NCBI RefSeq assembly: GCF_010993975.1
Contig: NZ_JAACZO010000032.1
Coordinates: 62,001-126,000, forward strand
Direction: 5' to 3'
From: Halomonas faecis
Lineage (GTDB): Bacteria; Pseudomonadota; Gammaproteobacteria; Pseudomonadales; Halomonadaceae
DNA: 64,000 nucleotides
Shown here: one piece after another, positions 38,640 to 48,465 of the stretch
Position numbering within the stretch: position 1 is the stretch's first letter
Layout of the letters: each line of letters begins with the position of its first letter
Program-made: the position numbers and the translations under genes
Notes under the pieces: model-generated
Databases searched by the model: none
The model's input: the letters and a program-made list of their open reading frames with translations, nothing else
Told to the model about the DNA's origin: nothing

Positions 38640-39725
38640 ATGAAGCAGCAAACCTATGGCGTCGGCCTCGTCGGTTTCGGGGTCGCCGGCCGATACTTCC
38701 ATGCGCCGCTGATCCAGGCCACGCCCGGCCTGGAGCTGCTGGCGGTCGTCAGCAGCCGCACGGATTCCGTCCAGGAGTCACTGCCCGGCGTCGACGTGCT
38801 GCCCAAGGCGGCGGCACTCTTCGCCCGGAGCGACATCGACCTGGTGGTGATCGCCACCCCCAATGAAACCCACTTTCCGCTGGGCAAGGCCGCCCTGGCG
38901 GCCGGCAAGCATCTGGTGATCGACAAGCCATTGACGGTGTCGGTATCGGAGGCGCGACTGCTCAAGACCCAGGCGGAGAAAGCCGAGCGGATGCTCAGCG
39001 TCTTCCATAACCGTCGCTGGGACAGCGAATTCCTGACGCTACAGGAGCTGCTCGATTCGCGGACTCTGGGCCGGCCGGTGTCGCTGGAGCTGCGCTTCGA
39101 CCGTTTTCGCCCCCATGTGGCGGACCGCTGGCGCGATCACCACAAGCCGGGTAGCGGCATCTGGTATGACCTGGGCGCACACCTGCTCGACCAGGCGCAT
39201 GTCTTGTTCGGCATGCCCAGAGCCATTCTTCTGGAGCTGGCGACCGCTCGTGAACGAGCCGAGGTCGACGATGAATTCCTGGCGTTGCTCGATTACGAAG
39301 GCATGCGCGTGATGCTTCAGGCGAGCTCGCTGGTGGCCGAGGCCACGCCGCGCCTGGCGTTGCATGGCACGCGGGGAAGCTTCGTCAAGTACGGAGCCGA
39401 CCCCCAGGAGCGCTGGCTGCGGGAAGGACGCGTGCCCGCCCCGGCCTGGGGGGAAGACCCGCAGGCCGGCGAGCTTCTGCTCGACCGGGGCGAGGGAGGC
39501 GAGGTGTCACTGGTGCGTCAGGATCACCCCGCCGTGCCCGGCGACTACCTGGCGTTCTATGCCGGCATCGTCGATGCCCTGGCCGGTGAGGCTCCGCCGC
39601 CGGTGAGCGTCGATCAGGCCTTGTCGGTGATGACTCTCATCGAAGCCGGTCTCGACAGCTACCGCCAGGGGCGCTGGATTCGCCTTCGCGAAGAGGGCGG
39701 TCCGCGCCATCTGAATGCCCGCTGA
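38640..39725 (+). CDS. Gfo/Idh/MocA-family oxidoreductase (YdgJ-like)
   Basis: A 361-residue NAD(P)-dependent dehydrogenase. The N-terminal Rossmann fold has GLVGFGVAGRYFHAPL, and the family EKP-like motif is IDKPLTVS. The segment NRRWDSEFLTL and the GSGIWYDLGAHLLDQ region match the YdgJ/IolW-type branch. The substrate, probably a sugar or polyol, cannot be assigned. It converges with nudE. Confidence 0.85.
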   Translation: MKQQTYGVGLVGFGVAGRYFHAPLIQATPGLELLAVVSSRTDSVQESLPGVDVLPKAAALFARSDIDLVVIATPNETHFPLGKAALAAGKHLVIDKPLTVSVSEARLLKTQAEKAERMLSVFHNRRWDSEFLTLQELLDSRTLGRPVSLELRFDRFRPHVADRWRDHHKPGSGIWYDLGAHLLDQAHVLFGMPRAILLELATARERAEVDDEFLALLDYEGMRVMLQASSLVAEATPRLALHGTRGSFVKYGADPQERWLREGRVPAPAWGEDPQAGELLLDRGEGGEVSLVRQDHPAVPGDYLAFYAGIVDALAGEAPPPVSVDQALSVMTLIEAGLDSYRQGRWIRLREEGGPRHLNAR

Positions 39726-39727
39726 GA

Positions 39728-40315
39728 CTACCAGCTCAGCGGCGATTCGCTGGACTGGCGTTGACGCAGGGCATCGCGGGCGATGAACAGTGCAGCGATG
39801 GCGCGCGCCTCGTGGAAGTCCTCGCGCAGCAGCAGCGCCGAAAGTTCCTCCAGCGCGTGGGTCTCGACGATCAACGGTTCGGGCTCGTCGCCGGGCAGGC
39901 GTTTGGGGTAGAGATCGGTGGCCAGCAGCACCTGCATGCGGTGGCGCATGTAGTTGGGGGCCAAGGACAGCTCGACCAGCGGCTCGATGTGCTCCGCCCC
40001 GAAGCCGCACTCTTCCATCAGCTCGCGATTGGCTGCGCTGATCACGTCTTCGCCGGGGTCGACCAGCCCCTTGGGCAGCGTCAGCACATAGTCTTCGAAA
40101 CCGGCCGCGTACTCGCGGATCAGCAGCACGTGGTCGGGGTCGGGCATGGCGACGATCATCACCGCACCCTGATCGCTGCCGGTCAGGCGCTCGAAGGTGC
40201 GCTCGGCACCGTTGGCGAAACGCAGCTCCAGCGACTCGACGTGGAACAGCCGACTCTTCGCCACCGATTGACACGACAGCACCTGGGGCTTGCGGGGCCA
40301 GGGGGTCTCTGACAT
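39728..40315 (-). CDS. nudE: ADP compounds hydrolase NudE
   Basis: A 195-residue Nudix hydrolase. The Nudix box is complete: GLVDPGEDVISAANRELMEE, followed by CGFG. NudE cleaves ADP-ribose, NADH and diadenosine compounds. The start at 40315 (MSETPWPRKP) gives the family length. It is divergent from yrfG, as the nudE-yrfG-hslR-hslO neighbourhood suggests. Confidence 0.88.
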   Translation of the reverse strand: MSETPWPRKPQVLSCQSVAKSRLFHVESLELRFANGAERTFERLTGSDQGAVMIVAMPDPDHVLLIREYAAGFEDYVLTLPKGLVDPGEDVISAANRELMEECGFGAEHIEPLVELSLAPNYMRHRMQVLLATDLYPKRLPGDEPEPLIVETHALEELSALLLREDFHEARAIAALFIARDALRQRQSSESPLSW

Positions 40316-40393
40316 GGGAACTCCGTTTCTGTCATGAAGTCTGGCTGATACACTACCACGCCTGCCCCCGACCGCACGCCACCTGGAGCCGCG

Positions 40394-41082
40394 ATGATCG
40401 ACTGGCGCGCCATCGATACCGTTCTGCTGGACATGGACGGCACCCTGCTGGACCTGCATTTCGACAGCCACTTCTGGCTCGAGCACCTGCCGCGCCGCTA
40501 CGCAGAGCTGCACCGCCTGGACGAGGCCACCCAGGAGCAGGTGCGTGCGCGCATCATTCGCGAGAAGGGCACGCTCAACTGGTACAGCCTGGCCTACTGG
40601 AGCCGGGAACTGGGCGTCGACGTGCTGACGCTCAAGCGCGAGGTGCAGCACCTGATCGGTTTGCGTAGCGATGCTCTGGATTTCCTCAAGTGGCTCAAGC
40701 GCGCCCATCCACGAGTCGTGCTGGCCACCAACGCCGATCGTGAAGGGCTGGCGCTCAAGCTGCCGCTCACCGGCCTCGAGACCTACGTGGATGCCATCGT
40801 CTCCTCGGAGGATCTGGGCGTGCCCAAGGAGGCCCAGGCGTTCTGGTTCGCCCTGCAGGAGGTCGAGCCCTTCGATCCGGCGCGCACGCTGTTCATCGAC
40901 GACAACGTCAGCGTGCTGGAGAGTGCCCGCGAGTTCGGCATTCGTCACCTGTTGGGCATCAAGCAGCCCGACAGCACGCGGCCGGAAAAGGAGCTCGAGG
41001 AGTTCATCGCCCTGGATCGCTTTGCCACCATCCTGCCCCAGGAACTGCCCCGGGAAGCGCGGCGTGACGGCGAGGGGGAAGC

Positions 41083-41086
<4 letters not shown>
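40394..41086 (+). CDS. yrfG: HAD-family GMP/IMP nucleotidase YrfG
   Basis: A 230-residue HAD phosphatase. Motif I is LLDMDGTLLDL (two catalytic Asp), motif II is VLATNAD, and motif IV is LFIDDNVSVL. HFDSHFWLEHLPRRYAE is characteristic of YrfG, a purine 5'-nucleotidase. It overlaps the next gene hslR by GTGA, as in E. coli. Confidence 0.88.
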
Positions 41087-41475
<389 letters not shown>

Positions 41476-41484
41476 TTAGCCCGC

Positions 41485-41508
41485 ACCGACTCGGCTGTCG
41501 GTTTTATC
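41485..41508 (+). terminator. Rho-independent terminator of yrfG-hslR
   Basis: ACCGAC and GTCGGT (41485-41490 and 41497-41502) form a 6-bp stem with loop TCGGCT, followed by TTTTAT. It lies just before the toxin-antitoxin promoter. Confidence 0.75.
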
Positions 41509-41515
41509 TCAGGCG

Positions 41516-41536
41516 GTGTACACTACGGATGTACAC
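41516..41536 (+). promoter_or_regulatory. Operator-like palindrome of the toxin-antitoxin operon
   Basis: GTGTAC (41516-41521) and GTACAC (41531-41536) form an inverted repeat 18 bases before the antitoxin GTG. It overlaps a possible -10 (TACACT, 41519-41524). Position and symmetry fit an autoregulatory site for the Phd-type antitoxin. Confidence 0.6.
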
Positions 41537-41553
41537 AATCCGAGGGCGGCATC

Positions 41554-41790
41554 GTGCAAACCATCAACGTCCGTGACACTCGCGACCGGCTGGCGAGCTT
41601 GCTGGATGCGGTAGCTGCCGGCGAAGAAATCATCATCTTACGGCGTGGTCAGCCTGCCGCGAAGCTGGTGGCCGCGACGCCTGCAGAGGTGCGTTTCCCT
41701 GATCGACGCTCTTTGCGTGCCGAGCTGCCCCCCATGCAGGACACGGTAGCCGAGTCCGTTCGGGCGCTGCGCGATGAGGAGCGCTACTGA
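41554..41790 (+). CDS. Phd/YefM-family antitoxin
   Basis: A 78-residue antitoxin. The N-terminal DNA-binding part (INVRDTRDRLASLLDAVAAGEEIIILRRGQP) is typical of Phd/VapB-like proteins, and the C-terminal acidic tail would wrap the toxin. A GTG start is used, with CGAGGG upstream. It ends directly before the PIN toxin gene with no gap. The pair interrupts the usual hslR-hslO neighbourhood. Confidence 0.85.
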   Translation: MQTINVRDTRDRLASLLDAVAAGEEIIILRRGQPAAKLVAATPAEVRFPDRRSLRAELPPMQDTVAESVRALRDEERY

Positions 41791-42216
41791 ATGCTCTATT
41801 TCGATACCAGCGCCCTGTTACCGTATTACCGTCAGGAAGCCAGTAGTGAGGCGGTACAGACATTGCTGGCGTGCCAGCAACGCCCCGTCCTGATCAGTCA
41901 GCTTACCGAGGTCGAGGTGGCTTCGGCGTTGGCGCGCTGGGTACGCACCGAGGAGCTTACCGAGCCGCAGGCCAATCGGGTGGAAAGCGCCTTTCATGAA
42001 GATGCATCCGCCGGTCGATTCGTGGTGTGTCCCATCGAATCCAGCCATTATCAGCGTGCCAGCCACTGGTTATTGGCTCGCAAGACTGCGTTGAGAACGC
42101 TGGATGCGCTCCATCTGGCTTGTGCAGAAGCCCACCAGGCTGTCGTGATCACGCAGGACGAGGCCTTGATGAAGGCCGCTCTCTACTATGGGCTTAGCGC
42201 AGAGCAACCAGGATAA
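41791..42216 (+). CDS. vapC: VapC-type PIN-domain ribonuclease toxin
   Basis: A 141-residue PIN domain. The expected acidic active site is present: D5 in YFDTSALL, E40 or E42 in LTEVEVASA, D105 in TLDALHLA and D123 in TQDEAL. It would cleave RNA when free of antitoxin. It begins one base after the antitoxin stop. Confidence 0.88.
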   Translation: MLYFDTSALLPYYRQEASSEAVQTLLACQQRPVLISQLTEVEVASALARWVRTEELTEPQANRVESAFHEDASAGRFVVCPIESSHYQRASHWLLARKTALRTLDALHLACAEAHQAVVITQDEALMKAALYYGLSAEQPG

Positions 42217-42324
42217 AGATCAAGCGCTTACCGCGTCAGCAGGGCGATGGTTCTCAACTGCGCTAAGTGCCTGTTCCTGCACGGGTTGTACCCACGAACC
42301 TCGATGTCCGAACCGGAATATCTC

Positions 42325-43200
42325 ATGACCGACCAGATCCAACGCTTCCTGTTCGAGCGCACCAACGTGCGTGGCGAGATCGTCACTCTCGAACGGGCCT
42401 ACGCCGACGTGCTCGAGCGTCACGCCTACCCCGCCGCCGTCAACCGGCTGCTGGGCGAACTGCTGGCTGCGGTGGCCCTGCTAACCGATACCGTCAAGCT
42501 CGATGGCATCCTGAGCATCGAAGTGCGCGGCCAGGGTGCGCTCTCGCTGCTGATGGCCGAGTCCAATCCCGGCGGCGAGCTGCGCGCCATCGCCCGGCTG
42601 AGCGAGGAGGCCGAGCTGCCGGCGGGCGACGCGGCTTTCCGCGATCTGGTGGGAGATGGCCAGATCGTGATCACCCTGGACCCGCGCGAGGGCAATCGCT
42701 ATCAGGGCATCGTGGCGCTCGACCACGACAGTCTGGCGGGGTGTCTGGAAGCCTATTTCGCCCAGTCCGAACAGCTGCCCACCCGGCTGTGGCTGGCTGC
42801 CGACGGGTCGCGCGCCGGCGGGCTGCTGCTGCAGCGCTTGCCGGACGAGTCGCTCAACCAGGATGACGATGCCTGGGCGCGAACCGTGCATCTGGCCGAG
42901 ACTCTGGGTGACGCCGAGCTGCTGGGCCTGGCCCAGCACGAGCTGCTGCACCGCCTTTATCATGAAGAGACCGTACGCGTCTTCGAACCCAAGGCTCTGC
43001 GTTTTGGCTGCACCTGCTCTCGCGAACGTATTGCCCAGGCGCTGTTGACGCTGGGTGCCGAAGAGGTTCGCGACATCCTTGCCGAACAAGGGGCCGTCGA
43101 TACCCAGTGCCACTTCTGCCACAGCCGTTACCATTTCGGTGCCGCCGAGGTCGAGGCGCTGCTGCAGGCTGGCGACGCCACACCGCCGACGTTGCACTGA
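42325..43200 (+). CDS. hslO: Redox-regulated chaperone Hsp33
   Basis: A 291-residue holdase activated by oxidation. The zinc centre near the C-terminus has FGCTCS and CHFCHS (C-x-C and C-x2-C). The N-terminal domain begins [16 protein letters not shown]. The ATG at 42325 matches the E. coli length (292) and has GGAA upstream; ATGs at 42304 and 42247 are possible but lack good ribosome sites. Confidence 0.93.
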   Translation: MTDQIQRFLFERTNVRGEIVTLERAYADVLERHAYPAAVNRLLGELLAAVALLTDTVKLDGILSIEVRGQGALSLLMAESNPGGELRAIARLSEEAELPAGDAAFRDLVGDGQIVITLDPREGNRYQGIVALDHDSLAGCLEAYFAQSEQLPTRLWLAADGSRAGGLLLQRLPDESLNQDDDAWARTVHLAETLGDAELLGLAQHELLHRLYHEETVRVFEPKALRFGCTCSRERIAQALLTLGAEEVRDILAEQGAVDTQCHFCHSRYHFGAAEVEALLQAGDATPPTLH

Positions 43201-43517
43201 AGGGTCGCTTCGGGTTTCGAGGGGCGAGTTGGACTATAGCCCGCAGCCCGCAGCGCTGCACAGCAGCATGAATCGTGCGACAAAGTGTCGCGAAATGGTC
43301 TCGATGTAGTAGTAAAACTACAAGAACTTCGGCCAACGGCAGCGTTCCCCATGGCCTTGCTTTTTGCCATAATGGCGCCCGCTTTTCGGCCGATTGCCCT
43401 GCTCATAACAGCGATAAGTACGGTGACCCCCTCGGGAGCGATCGGAAACCCTTAGCAAATGGCGTGCTCAGCGCCAGGCCCACGAGAGAGAACCGGCCGC
43501 AAGGCCCAGGAACCGAC
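43201..43517 (+). promoter_or_regulatory. pckA leader with two palindromes
   Basis: This 317-base space before pckA has no convincing gene. It contains GCGACA-AAG-TGTCGC (43277-43291) and TGTAGT-N6-ACTACA (43305-43322), two inverted repeats separated by 13 bases. Both are good candidates for operators or leader hairpins. A CATAAT hexamer at 43367-43372 could be a -10, but I see no -35 at the right distance. Confidence 0.5.
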
Positions 43518-45074
43518 ATGACCAAACCTCGAGTCGCCCCCCAAGCCCACGCCAACCTCAGCAGCGCCGAACTCATCGAACGCGCCGTGCTGCGCGGCGA
43601 AGGCCGCCTGGCCGCCAACGGCGCCCTGGTGGTGAACACCGGCGAGCGCACCGGTCGCTCGCCCAAGGATCGCTATATCGTCGATGAGCCGTCCACCAGT
43701 GGCCAGATCGACTGGGGTAGCGTCAACCGCCCCTTCGATGCCGACAAGTTCGATGCCCTGTGGGGGCGCGTGGAAGACTACCTGGGCGGCGGCGAGCATT
43801 TCGTGTCCGAGCTTCACGTGGGCAGCGACCCGGAGCACTATCTGCCGGTGCGGGTGACTACCGAGACCGCCTGGCACAACCTCTTCGGGCGTACCATGTT
43901 CGTGCGGCCCACCGCCTACAATCCTGCCGCCAAGAATGAGTGGACGATCCTCAACGCGCCCTTCTTTGAATGCGACCCGGCGCGTGACGGCACCAACTCC
44001 GACGGTACCGTGATCATCAACTTCGCCCAGCAGAGAGTGCTGATCGCCGGCATGCGCTACGCTGGCGAAATGAAGAAGGCCATGTTCTCGGTGCAGAATT
44101 TCCTGCTGCCGTCTTTCGACGTGCTGCCCATGCACTGCAGCGCCAACGTCGGCGAAGACGGCGAGACTACGCTGTTCTTCGGTCTTTCCGGCACCGGCAA
44201 GACCACGCTTTCCGCCGATCCGGCACGCTATTTGATCGGTGACGACGAACATGGCTGGGGTCCGGGCACCGTGTTCAACATCGAAGGCGGTTGCTATGCC
44301 AAGTGCATCGACCTCTCCGAAAAGAACGAGCCGGTGATCTGGAACGCCATCAAGTTCGGCACCGTGCTGGAGAACGTGGTTCTCGACGATCGCCGCGAAC
44401 CCGACTTTGCCGACGACAGCCTGACTCAGAATTCTCGGGCGGCCTATCCGCTGGAGCACGTCGGCAAGCGCGTTCCCGAGAACCGTGCCGGCGAGCCCAA
44501 TGCGATCATCTTCCTGACCTGCGACATGAGCGGCGTGCTGCCGCCGGTCTCGGTGCTGTCCAAGGAAGCGGCGGCGTATCACTTCCTCTCCGGCTACACC
44601 GCCAAGGTGGGCTCCACCGAGATGGGGTCTTCCAGTGGTCTCGAGGCCACCTTCTCCACCTGCTTCGGCGCGCCTTTCTTCCCGCGACCGGCCCGTGAGT
44701 ATGCCGACCTGCTGATCAAGCGCGTGGCCGCGAAGGATGCCCAGGTTTACCTGGTCAATACCGGCTGGACCGGCGGCGCCTACGGCGAGGGCGGCTCGCG
44801 CTTCTCCATCCCCACCACGCGCGCCATCATCAGCGCCATTCAGTCCGGCGTGCTGCGCGAGGTCGAGACCCAGCGCATCGAAGGTCTCAACCTCGATGTG
44901 CCGACCGTCGTACCGGGTGTCGATACCCGCCTGCTCGACCCGCGCGAAACCTGGGAGGACAAGGCCGCCTATGACCGCAAGCGGGACGACCTGGCCGCCA
45001 AGTTCGTCGACAACTTCAAGAAGTTCGACGGCGTGAGCGAGGCCATCGTCAAGGCGGGACCGAGTCTCGTCTGA
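43518..45074 (+). CDS. pckA: Phosphoenolpyruvate carboxykinase (ATP)
   Basis: A 518-residue gluconeogenic enzyme that converts oxaloacetate and ATP to phosphoenolpyruvate. The P-loop is [10 protein letters not shown], and [16 protein letters not shown] and WTGGAYGEG are family motifs. The ATG at 43518 is preceded by CAGGAA; upstream in-frame codons are not family-like. Its position after hslO is also seen in E. coli. Confidence 0.95.
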   Translation: MTKPRVAPQAHANLSSAELIERAVLRGEGRLAANGALVVNTGERTGRSPKDRYIVDEPSTSGQIDWGSVNRPFDADKFDALWGRVEDYLGGGEHFVSELHVGSDPEHYLPVRVTTETAWHNLFGRTMFVRPTAYNPAAKNEWTILNAPFFECDPARDGTNSDGTVIINFAQQRVLIAGMRYAGEMKKAMFSVQNFLLPSFDVLPMHCSANVGEDGETTLFFGLSGTGKTTLSADPARYLIGDDEHGWGPGTVFNIEGGCYAKCIDLSEKNEPVIWNAIKFGTVLENVVLDDRREPDFADDSLTQNSRAAYPLEHVGKRVPENRAGEPNAIIFLTCDMSGVLPPVSVLSKEAAAYHFLSGYTAKVGSTEMGSSSGLEATFSTCFGAPFFPRPAREYADLLIKRVAAKDAQVYLVNTGWTGGAYGEGGSRFSIPTTRAIISAIQSGVLREVETQRIEGLNLDVPTVVPGVDTRLLDPRETWEDKAAYDRKRDDLAAKFVDNFKKFDGVSEAIVKAGPSLV

Positions 45075-45114
45075 CGCTTCGTCGAGCCGAACCGCTGCCG
45101 GGAACGGCGGTCAT

Positions 45115-45144
45115 AACGGGGGAGGGCATGTGCTCTCCCCCGTT
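45115..45144 (+). terminator. Hairpin after pckA
   Basis: AACGGGGGAG (45115-45124) pairs perfectly with CTCCCCCGTT (45135-45144). It lies 40 bases after pckA and 45 before msrB. There is no T-run, so termination is likely but not certain. Confidence 0.6.
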
Positions 45145-45189
45145 GCGTTCCTGGCATTCGGGGCGTCTGTTATCCCTAGGAGGTCGATC

Positions 45190-45705
45190 ATGCGGCGGCG
45201 CCATTTTCTGAGTCTGCTCGGCGTGACCGGTGCGGCCACGCTGATTCCCGGGGTGAGCCTGGGGTACGTTCGTGTGAACCTGGAGCGGGCCGAAGACATC
45301 GAGCCGCTCGAGCTCTCCGAGGCCGAGTGGCGTGAGCGACTCACCCGCGATGAGTTCTGGATCCTGCGCGATCACGGCACCGAAGAGCCTTTCTCCAGCC
45401 CGCTGGATGCGGAGACGCGCGAGGGCGAGTATCGCTGCGCCGGCTGCGATCTACTGCTGTTCACCAGTGCCATGAAGTACGACTCCGGTACCGGTTGGCC
45501 CAGCTTCTTCGAGCACGTGGAAGGGCATCTGCTCAGCCAGCTCGATTTCAGCATGCTGCTGCCTCGCACCGAGTATCACTGCGCGCGCTGCGGTGGCCAC
45601 CAGGGCCACGTCTTCGATGATGGCCCCGACCCCACCGGGCTGCGCTGGTGCAACAACGGGTTGGCGCTGAGCTTTCATCCGGCCCCGACTTCGTCGGGAG
45701 CTTGA
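45190..45705 (+). CDS. msrB: Peptide-methionine (R)-S-oxide reductase MsrB with exported leader
   Basis: A 171-residue MsrB. The zinc-binding CAGC and CARC pairs and the catalytic cysteine in LRWCNNGLALSF are present. The N-terminus RRRHFLSLLGVTGAATLIPG is a twin-arginine-type signal, so the enzyme is probably periplasmic, unlike cytoplasmic E. coli MsrB. AGGAGG lies seven bases before the chosen ATG; the upstream ATG lies in the pckA hairpin. Confidence 0.88.
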   Translation: MRRRHFLSLLGVTGAATLIPGVSLGYVRVNLERAEDIEPLELSEAEWRERLTRDEFWILRDHGTEEPFSSPLDAETREGEYRCAGCDLLLFTSAMKYDSGTGWPSFFEHVEGHLLSQLDFSMLLPRTEYHCARCGGHQGHVFDDGPDPTGLRWCNNGLALSFHPAPTSSGA

Positions 45706-45955
45706 AGCCATAAGCTTGAAGCTGTAAGAAAACCCGGCCGGGCCTGGCCCGGAGCTTGAAGTCATAAGCTTGAAGAAAAACCCGACCGGGCTTCGCCCGG
45801 AGCGGTGAGATCGTCCGCTTCGCGGCCGTAAGCTGGAAGCTTGAAGAAAACCCTTGACCCCATTATTGCTGGGCTCACTGCCTTCCAGCTTCCAGCTCCG
45901 GGCGAAGCCCAGGTCAGGCTCCCGGCGAAGCCGGCCTTGTGATACCGTTGCGCCT
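45700..45955. repeat. AGCTTGAAG-type intergenic repeats
   Basis: Two direct copies of about 50 bases (from 45699 and 45751) share GGAGCTTGAAG, CATAAGCTTGAAG and AAAACCCG. A third degenerate copy (CTGGAAGCTTGAAGAAAACCC) and an inverted partner (CTTCCAGCTTCCAGCTCCGGGCGAAGCCC) follow. The block could fold into a long hairpin between msrB and tex. Related sequence occurs at 36469, 52393 and 60055. Confidence 0.75.
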
Positions 45956-45985
45956 CTTCTCTGACGCAGCAACGCCAAGGATGTC

Positions 45986-48358
45986 ATGGACGCCACGACC
46001 CGCATCATTTCCCGTCTCGCCGAAGAGCTCGCCGTTCGCCCTCAGCAGGTGTCGGCCACGGTGGAGCTGCTCGACGGCGGCGCCACCGTGCCCTTCATCG
46101 CCCGCTACCGCAAGGAGGTCACCGGTGGCCTCGACGACACCCAGCTGCGCCAGCTGGACGAGCGCCTGCGCTATCTGCGTGAGCTCGAGGAGCGCCGGGA
46201 GGCGGTGCTCGCGGCGATCGACGAGCAGGGCAAGCTCACGGCTGAGCTCGAGAGTCTGATCCAGGCCGCCGACACCAAGCAGCGCCTGGAAGATCTCTAC
46301 CTGCCCTATAAGAAGAAGCGCCGCACCAAGGCGCAGATCGCCCGCGAGGCGGGGCTGGAGCCGCTGGCCGATGCGCTGCTGACAGACCCCGGCCTTGACC
46401 CCGAAACCGAGGCGGCGAAGTACCTTCGCGCGGCCGAGGGCGACACTCCCGCCGTCGAGGATGCGAAAGCCGCATTGGATGGGGCAAAGCAGATCCTGAT
46501 GGAGCGTTTCGCCGAGGATCCCGAGCTGGTCGGCGCGCTGCGTGAGCGGCTATGGAGCGAGGGCGAACTCAGTGCGCGCCTGCTCGAGGGCAAGGAGCGC
46601 GAAGGTGCCAAGTTCTCCGACTACTTCGAGCACGACGAAAAACTCGCCAAGGTCCCCTCGCATCGCGCGCTGGCCATGTTCCGCGGCCGCAACGAAGGGG
46701 TGCTGGCACTGGCCATCCGTTTACCCGGCGAAGACGAGGCGCCCATCCATCCCGCCCAGGTGGCCATCGCCAGGCATTTCGGTATCCGCGACAAAGGTCG
46801 CGCGGCCGACAAGTGGCTGCGTGACGTGGTGCGCTGGACATGGCGGGTCAAGCTCTACACCCACCTCGAAACCGAGCTGCTGGGCCGGCTGCGCGAGCGC
46901 GCCGAGGCCGAGGCCATCGATGTCTTCGCCGCCAACCTCAAGGATCTGCTGCTCGCCGCCCCGGCGGGGCAGAAGGCGACCCTGGCCATCGATCCCGGCC
47001 TGCGCACCGGTTGCAAGGTGGCGGTGGTCGACGCCACGGGGCAGTTTCTCGAACATGCCACCATCTATCCCCATGCCCCTCAGAAGCGCTGGGACGCGGC
47101 GCTGGCCGAACTCGCCAAGCTGGTGGAAAAGCACGACGTGACGCTGATTGCCGTGGGCAACGGCACGGCGAGCCGCGAAACCGACAAGCTGGCCGCCGAC
47201 CTGGTCAAGCTTTTTTCTTCAAAGAGCGGGGCCGGCAAGCGCAATCTCTCCAAGGTGATGGTCAGCGAGGCGGGAGCGTCGGTCTACTCGGCTTCCGAGT
47301 ACGCGTCTCGCGAGCTGCCCGATCTCGACGTCACCATTCGCGGCGCCGTCTCCATCGCCCGGCGCCTGCAGGACCCGCTGGCCGAGCTGGTCAAGATCGA
47401 GCCCAAGTCCATCGGCGTGGGTCAGTACCAGCACGATGTCTCCCAGCTGCAGCTGTCGAAGAGCCTCGAGGCGGTGATCGAGGATTGCGTGAACGCCGTG
47501 GGCGTCGATCTCAACACCGCCTCGAGCGCGCTGCTCTCCCGGGTGGCCGGCCTCAGCCCGGCGCTGGCCGAGGCTGTCGTCGCGCGGCGCAACGCCGAAG
47601 GCGCCTTCACCAGCCGCAAGCAGCTGCTCGACGTCAGCCGCCTGGGGCCCAAGACCTTCGAGCAGTGTGCGGGGTTTCTGCGCATCATGAACGGCGACAA
47701 CCCGTTGGACGCCAGCGCCGTGCATCCCGAGGCCTATCCGCTGGTAGAACGCATTGCCGAGCGCAATGGCCGGCCGCTGGCCGGGCTGATCGGCGACAGC
47801 GCCACCCTCAAGACGGTGAAGCCCGCCGACTTCGCCGACGAGCGCTTCGGCGTGCCCACGGTGACCGACATCCTCGCCGAACTCGACAAGCCCGGCCGCG
47901 ACCCGCGGCCCGAGTTCAAGGCCGCCGAGTTCCGCGAAGGTGTCGAGACGCTCAAGGATCTCGAGCCTGGCATGATCCTCGAGGGCAGCGTTACCAATGT
48001 CACCCACTTCGGCGCCTTCGTCGACATCGGTGTCCACCAGGATGGTCTGGTGCACATTTCGGCGCTCTCCGATCGTTTCGTCGAGGATCCGCGTTCGGTG
48101 GTCAAGGCCGGTGACATCGTCACGGTGAAAGTGATGAGCGTGGATCTGGAGCGCGCGCGCATCGGCCTGACCATGCGTCTGGACGACCAACCGGACGAGG
48201 AGGGCGGCAAGCCTCGCCGCGGTGGAGAAAAACGCAACGCCTCGCAGGGCAAGCCACCGCGCAAGGGCGCGGACCAGGGCGGCCGTCAGGGCGATTCGGG
48301 CAGTCAGCTCGGGGCGCTCGGCGAAGCACTGCGCCAGGCGCAGCGCGGCAAGTCTTGA
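45986..48358 (+). CDS. tex: Tex-family RNA-binding transcription accessory protein
   Basis: A 790-residue protein with the Tex architecture: a helical N-terminus, a YqgF-like RNase H domain ([16 protein letters not shown]), helix-hairpin-helix motifs ([19 protein letters not shown]) and a C-terminal S1 RNA-binding domain ([21 protein letters not shown]). A basic, low-complexity tail follows. Its exact cellular role is not settled. Confidence 0.94.
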   Translation: MDATTRIISRLAEELAVRPQQVSATVELLDGGATVPFIARYRKEVTGGLDDTQLRQLDERLRYLRELEERREAVLAAIDEQGKLTAELESLIQAADTKQRLEDLYLPYKKKRRTKAQIAREAGLEPLADALLTDPGLDPETEAAKYLRAAEGDTPAVEDAKAALDGAKQILMERFAEDPELVGALRERLWSEGELSARLLEGKEREGAKFSDYFEHDEKLAKVPSHRALAMFRGRNEGVLALAIRLPGEDEAPIHPAQVAIARHFGIRDKGRAADKWLRDVVRWTWRVKLYTHLETELLGRLRERAEAEAIDVFAANLKDLLLAAPAGQKATLAIDPGLRTGCKVAVVDATGQFLEHATIYPHAPQKRWDAALAELAKLVEKHDVTLIAVGNGTASRETDKLAADLVKLFSSKSGAGKRNLSKVMVSEAGASVYSASEYASRELPDLDVTIRGAVSIARRLQDPLAELVKIEPKSIGVGQYQHDVSQLQLSKSLEAVIEDCVNAVGVDLNTASSALLSRVAGLSPALAEAVVARRNAEGAFTSRKQLLDVSRLGPKTFEQCAGFLRIMNGDNPLDASAVHPEAYPLVERIAERNGRPLAGLIGDSATLKTVKPADFADERFGVPTVTDILAELDKPGRDPRPEFKAAEFREGVETLKDLEPGMILEGSVTNVTHFGAFVDIGVHQDGLVHISALSDRFVEDPRSVVKAGDIVTVKVMSVDLERARIGLTMRLDDQPDEEGGKPRRGGEKRNASQGKPPRKGADQGGRQGDSGSQLGALGEALRQAQRGKS

Positions 48359-48396
48359 ACCCCGCGTGCGTGCCGTCATACTTGACACCATTACCC

Positions 48397-48417
48397 GCGG
48401 CCGCCTTCAGCGGCCGC
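48397..48417 (+). terminator. Hairpin after tex
   Basis: Two GCGGCCGC octamers (48397-48404 and 48410-48417) form an 8-bp stem with loop CTTCA, 39 bases after the tex stop. There is no T-run. Confidence 0.5.
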
Positions 48418-48465
48418 CTCGCTTAGACCGGCTGCTGGGCGCAGCCATGACATGGGGTTGTCGCC

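Noticed and set aside
48382-48387. Perfect TTGACA as a -35 for gshA
   Set aside because: No -10-like hexamer lies 16-18 bases downstream; that position falls in the GCGGCCGC hairpin.
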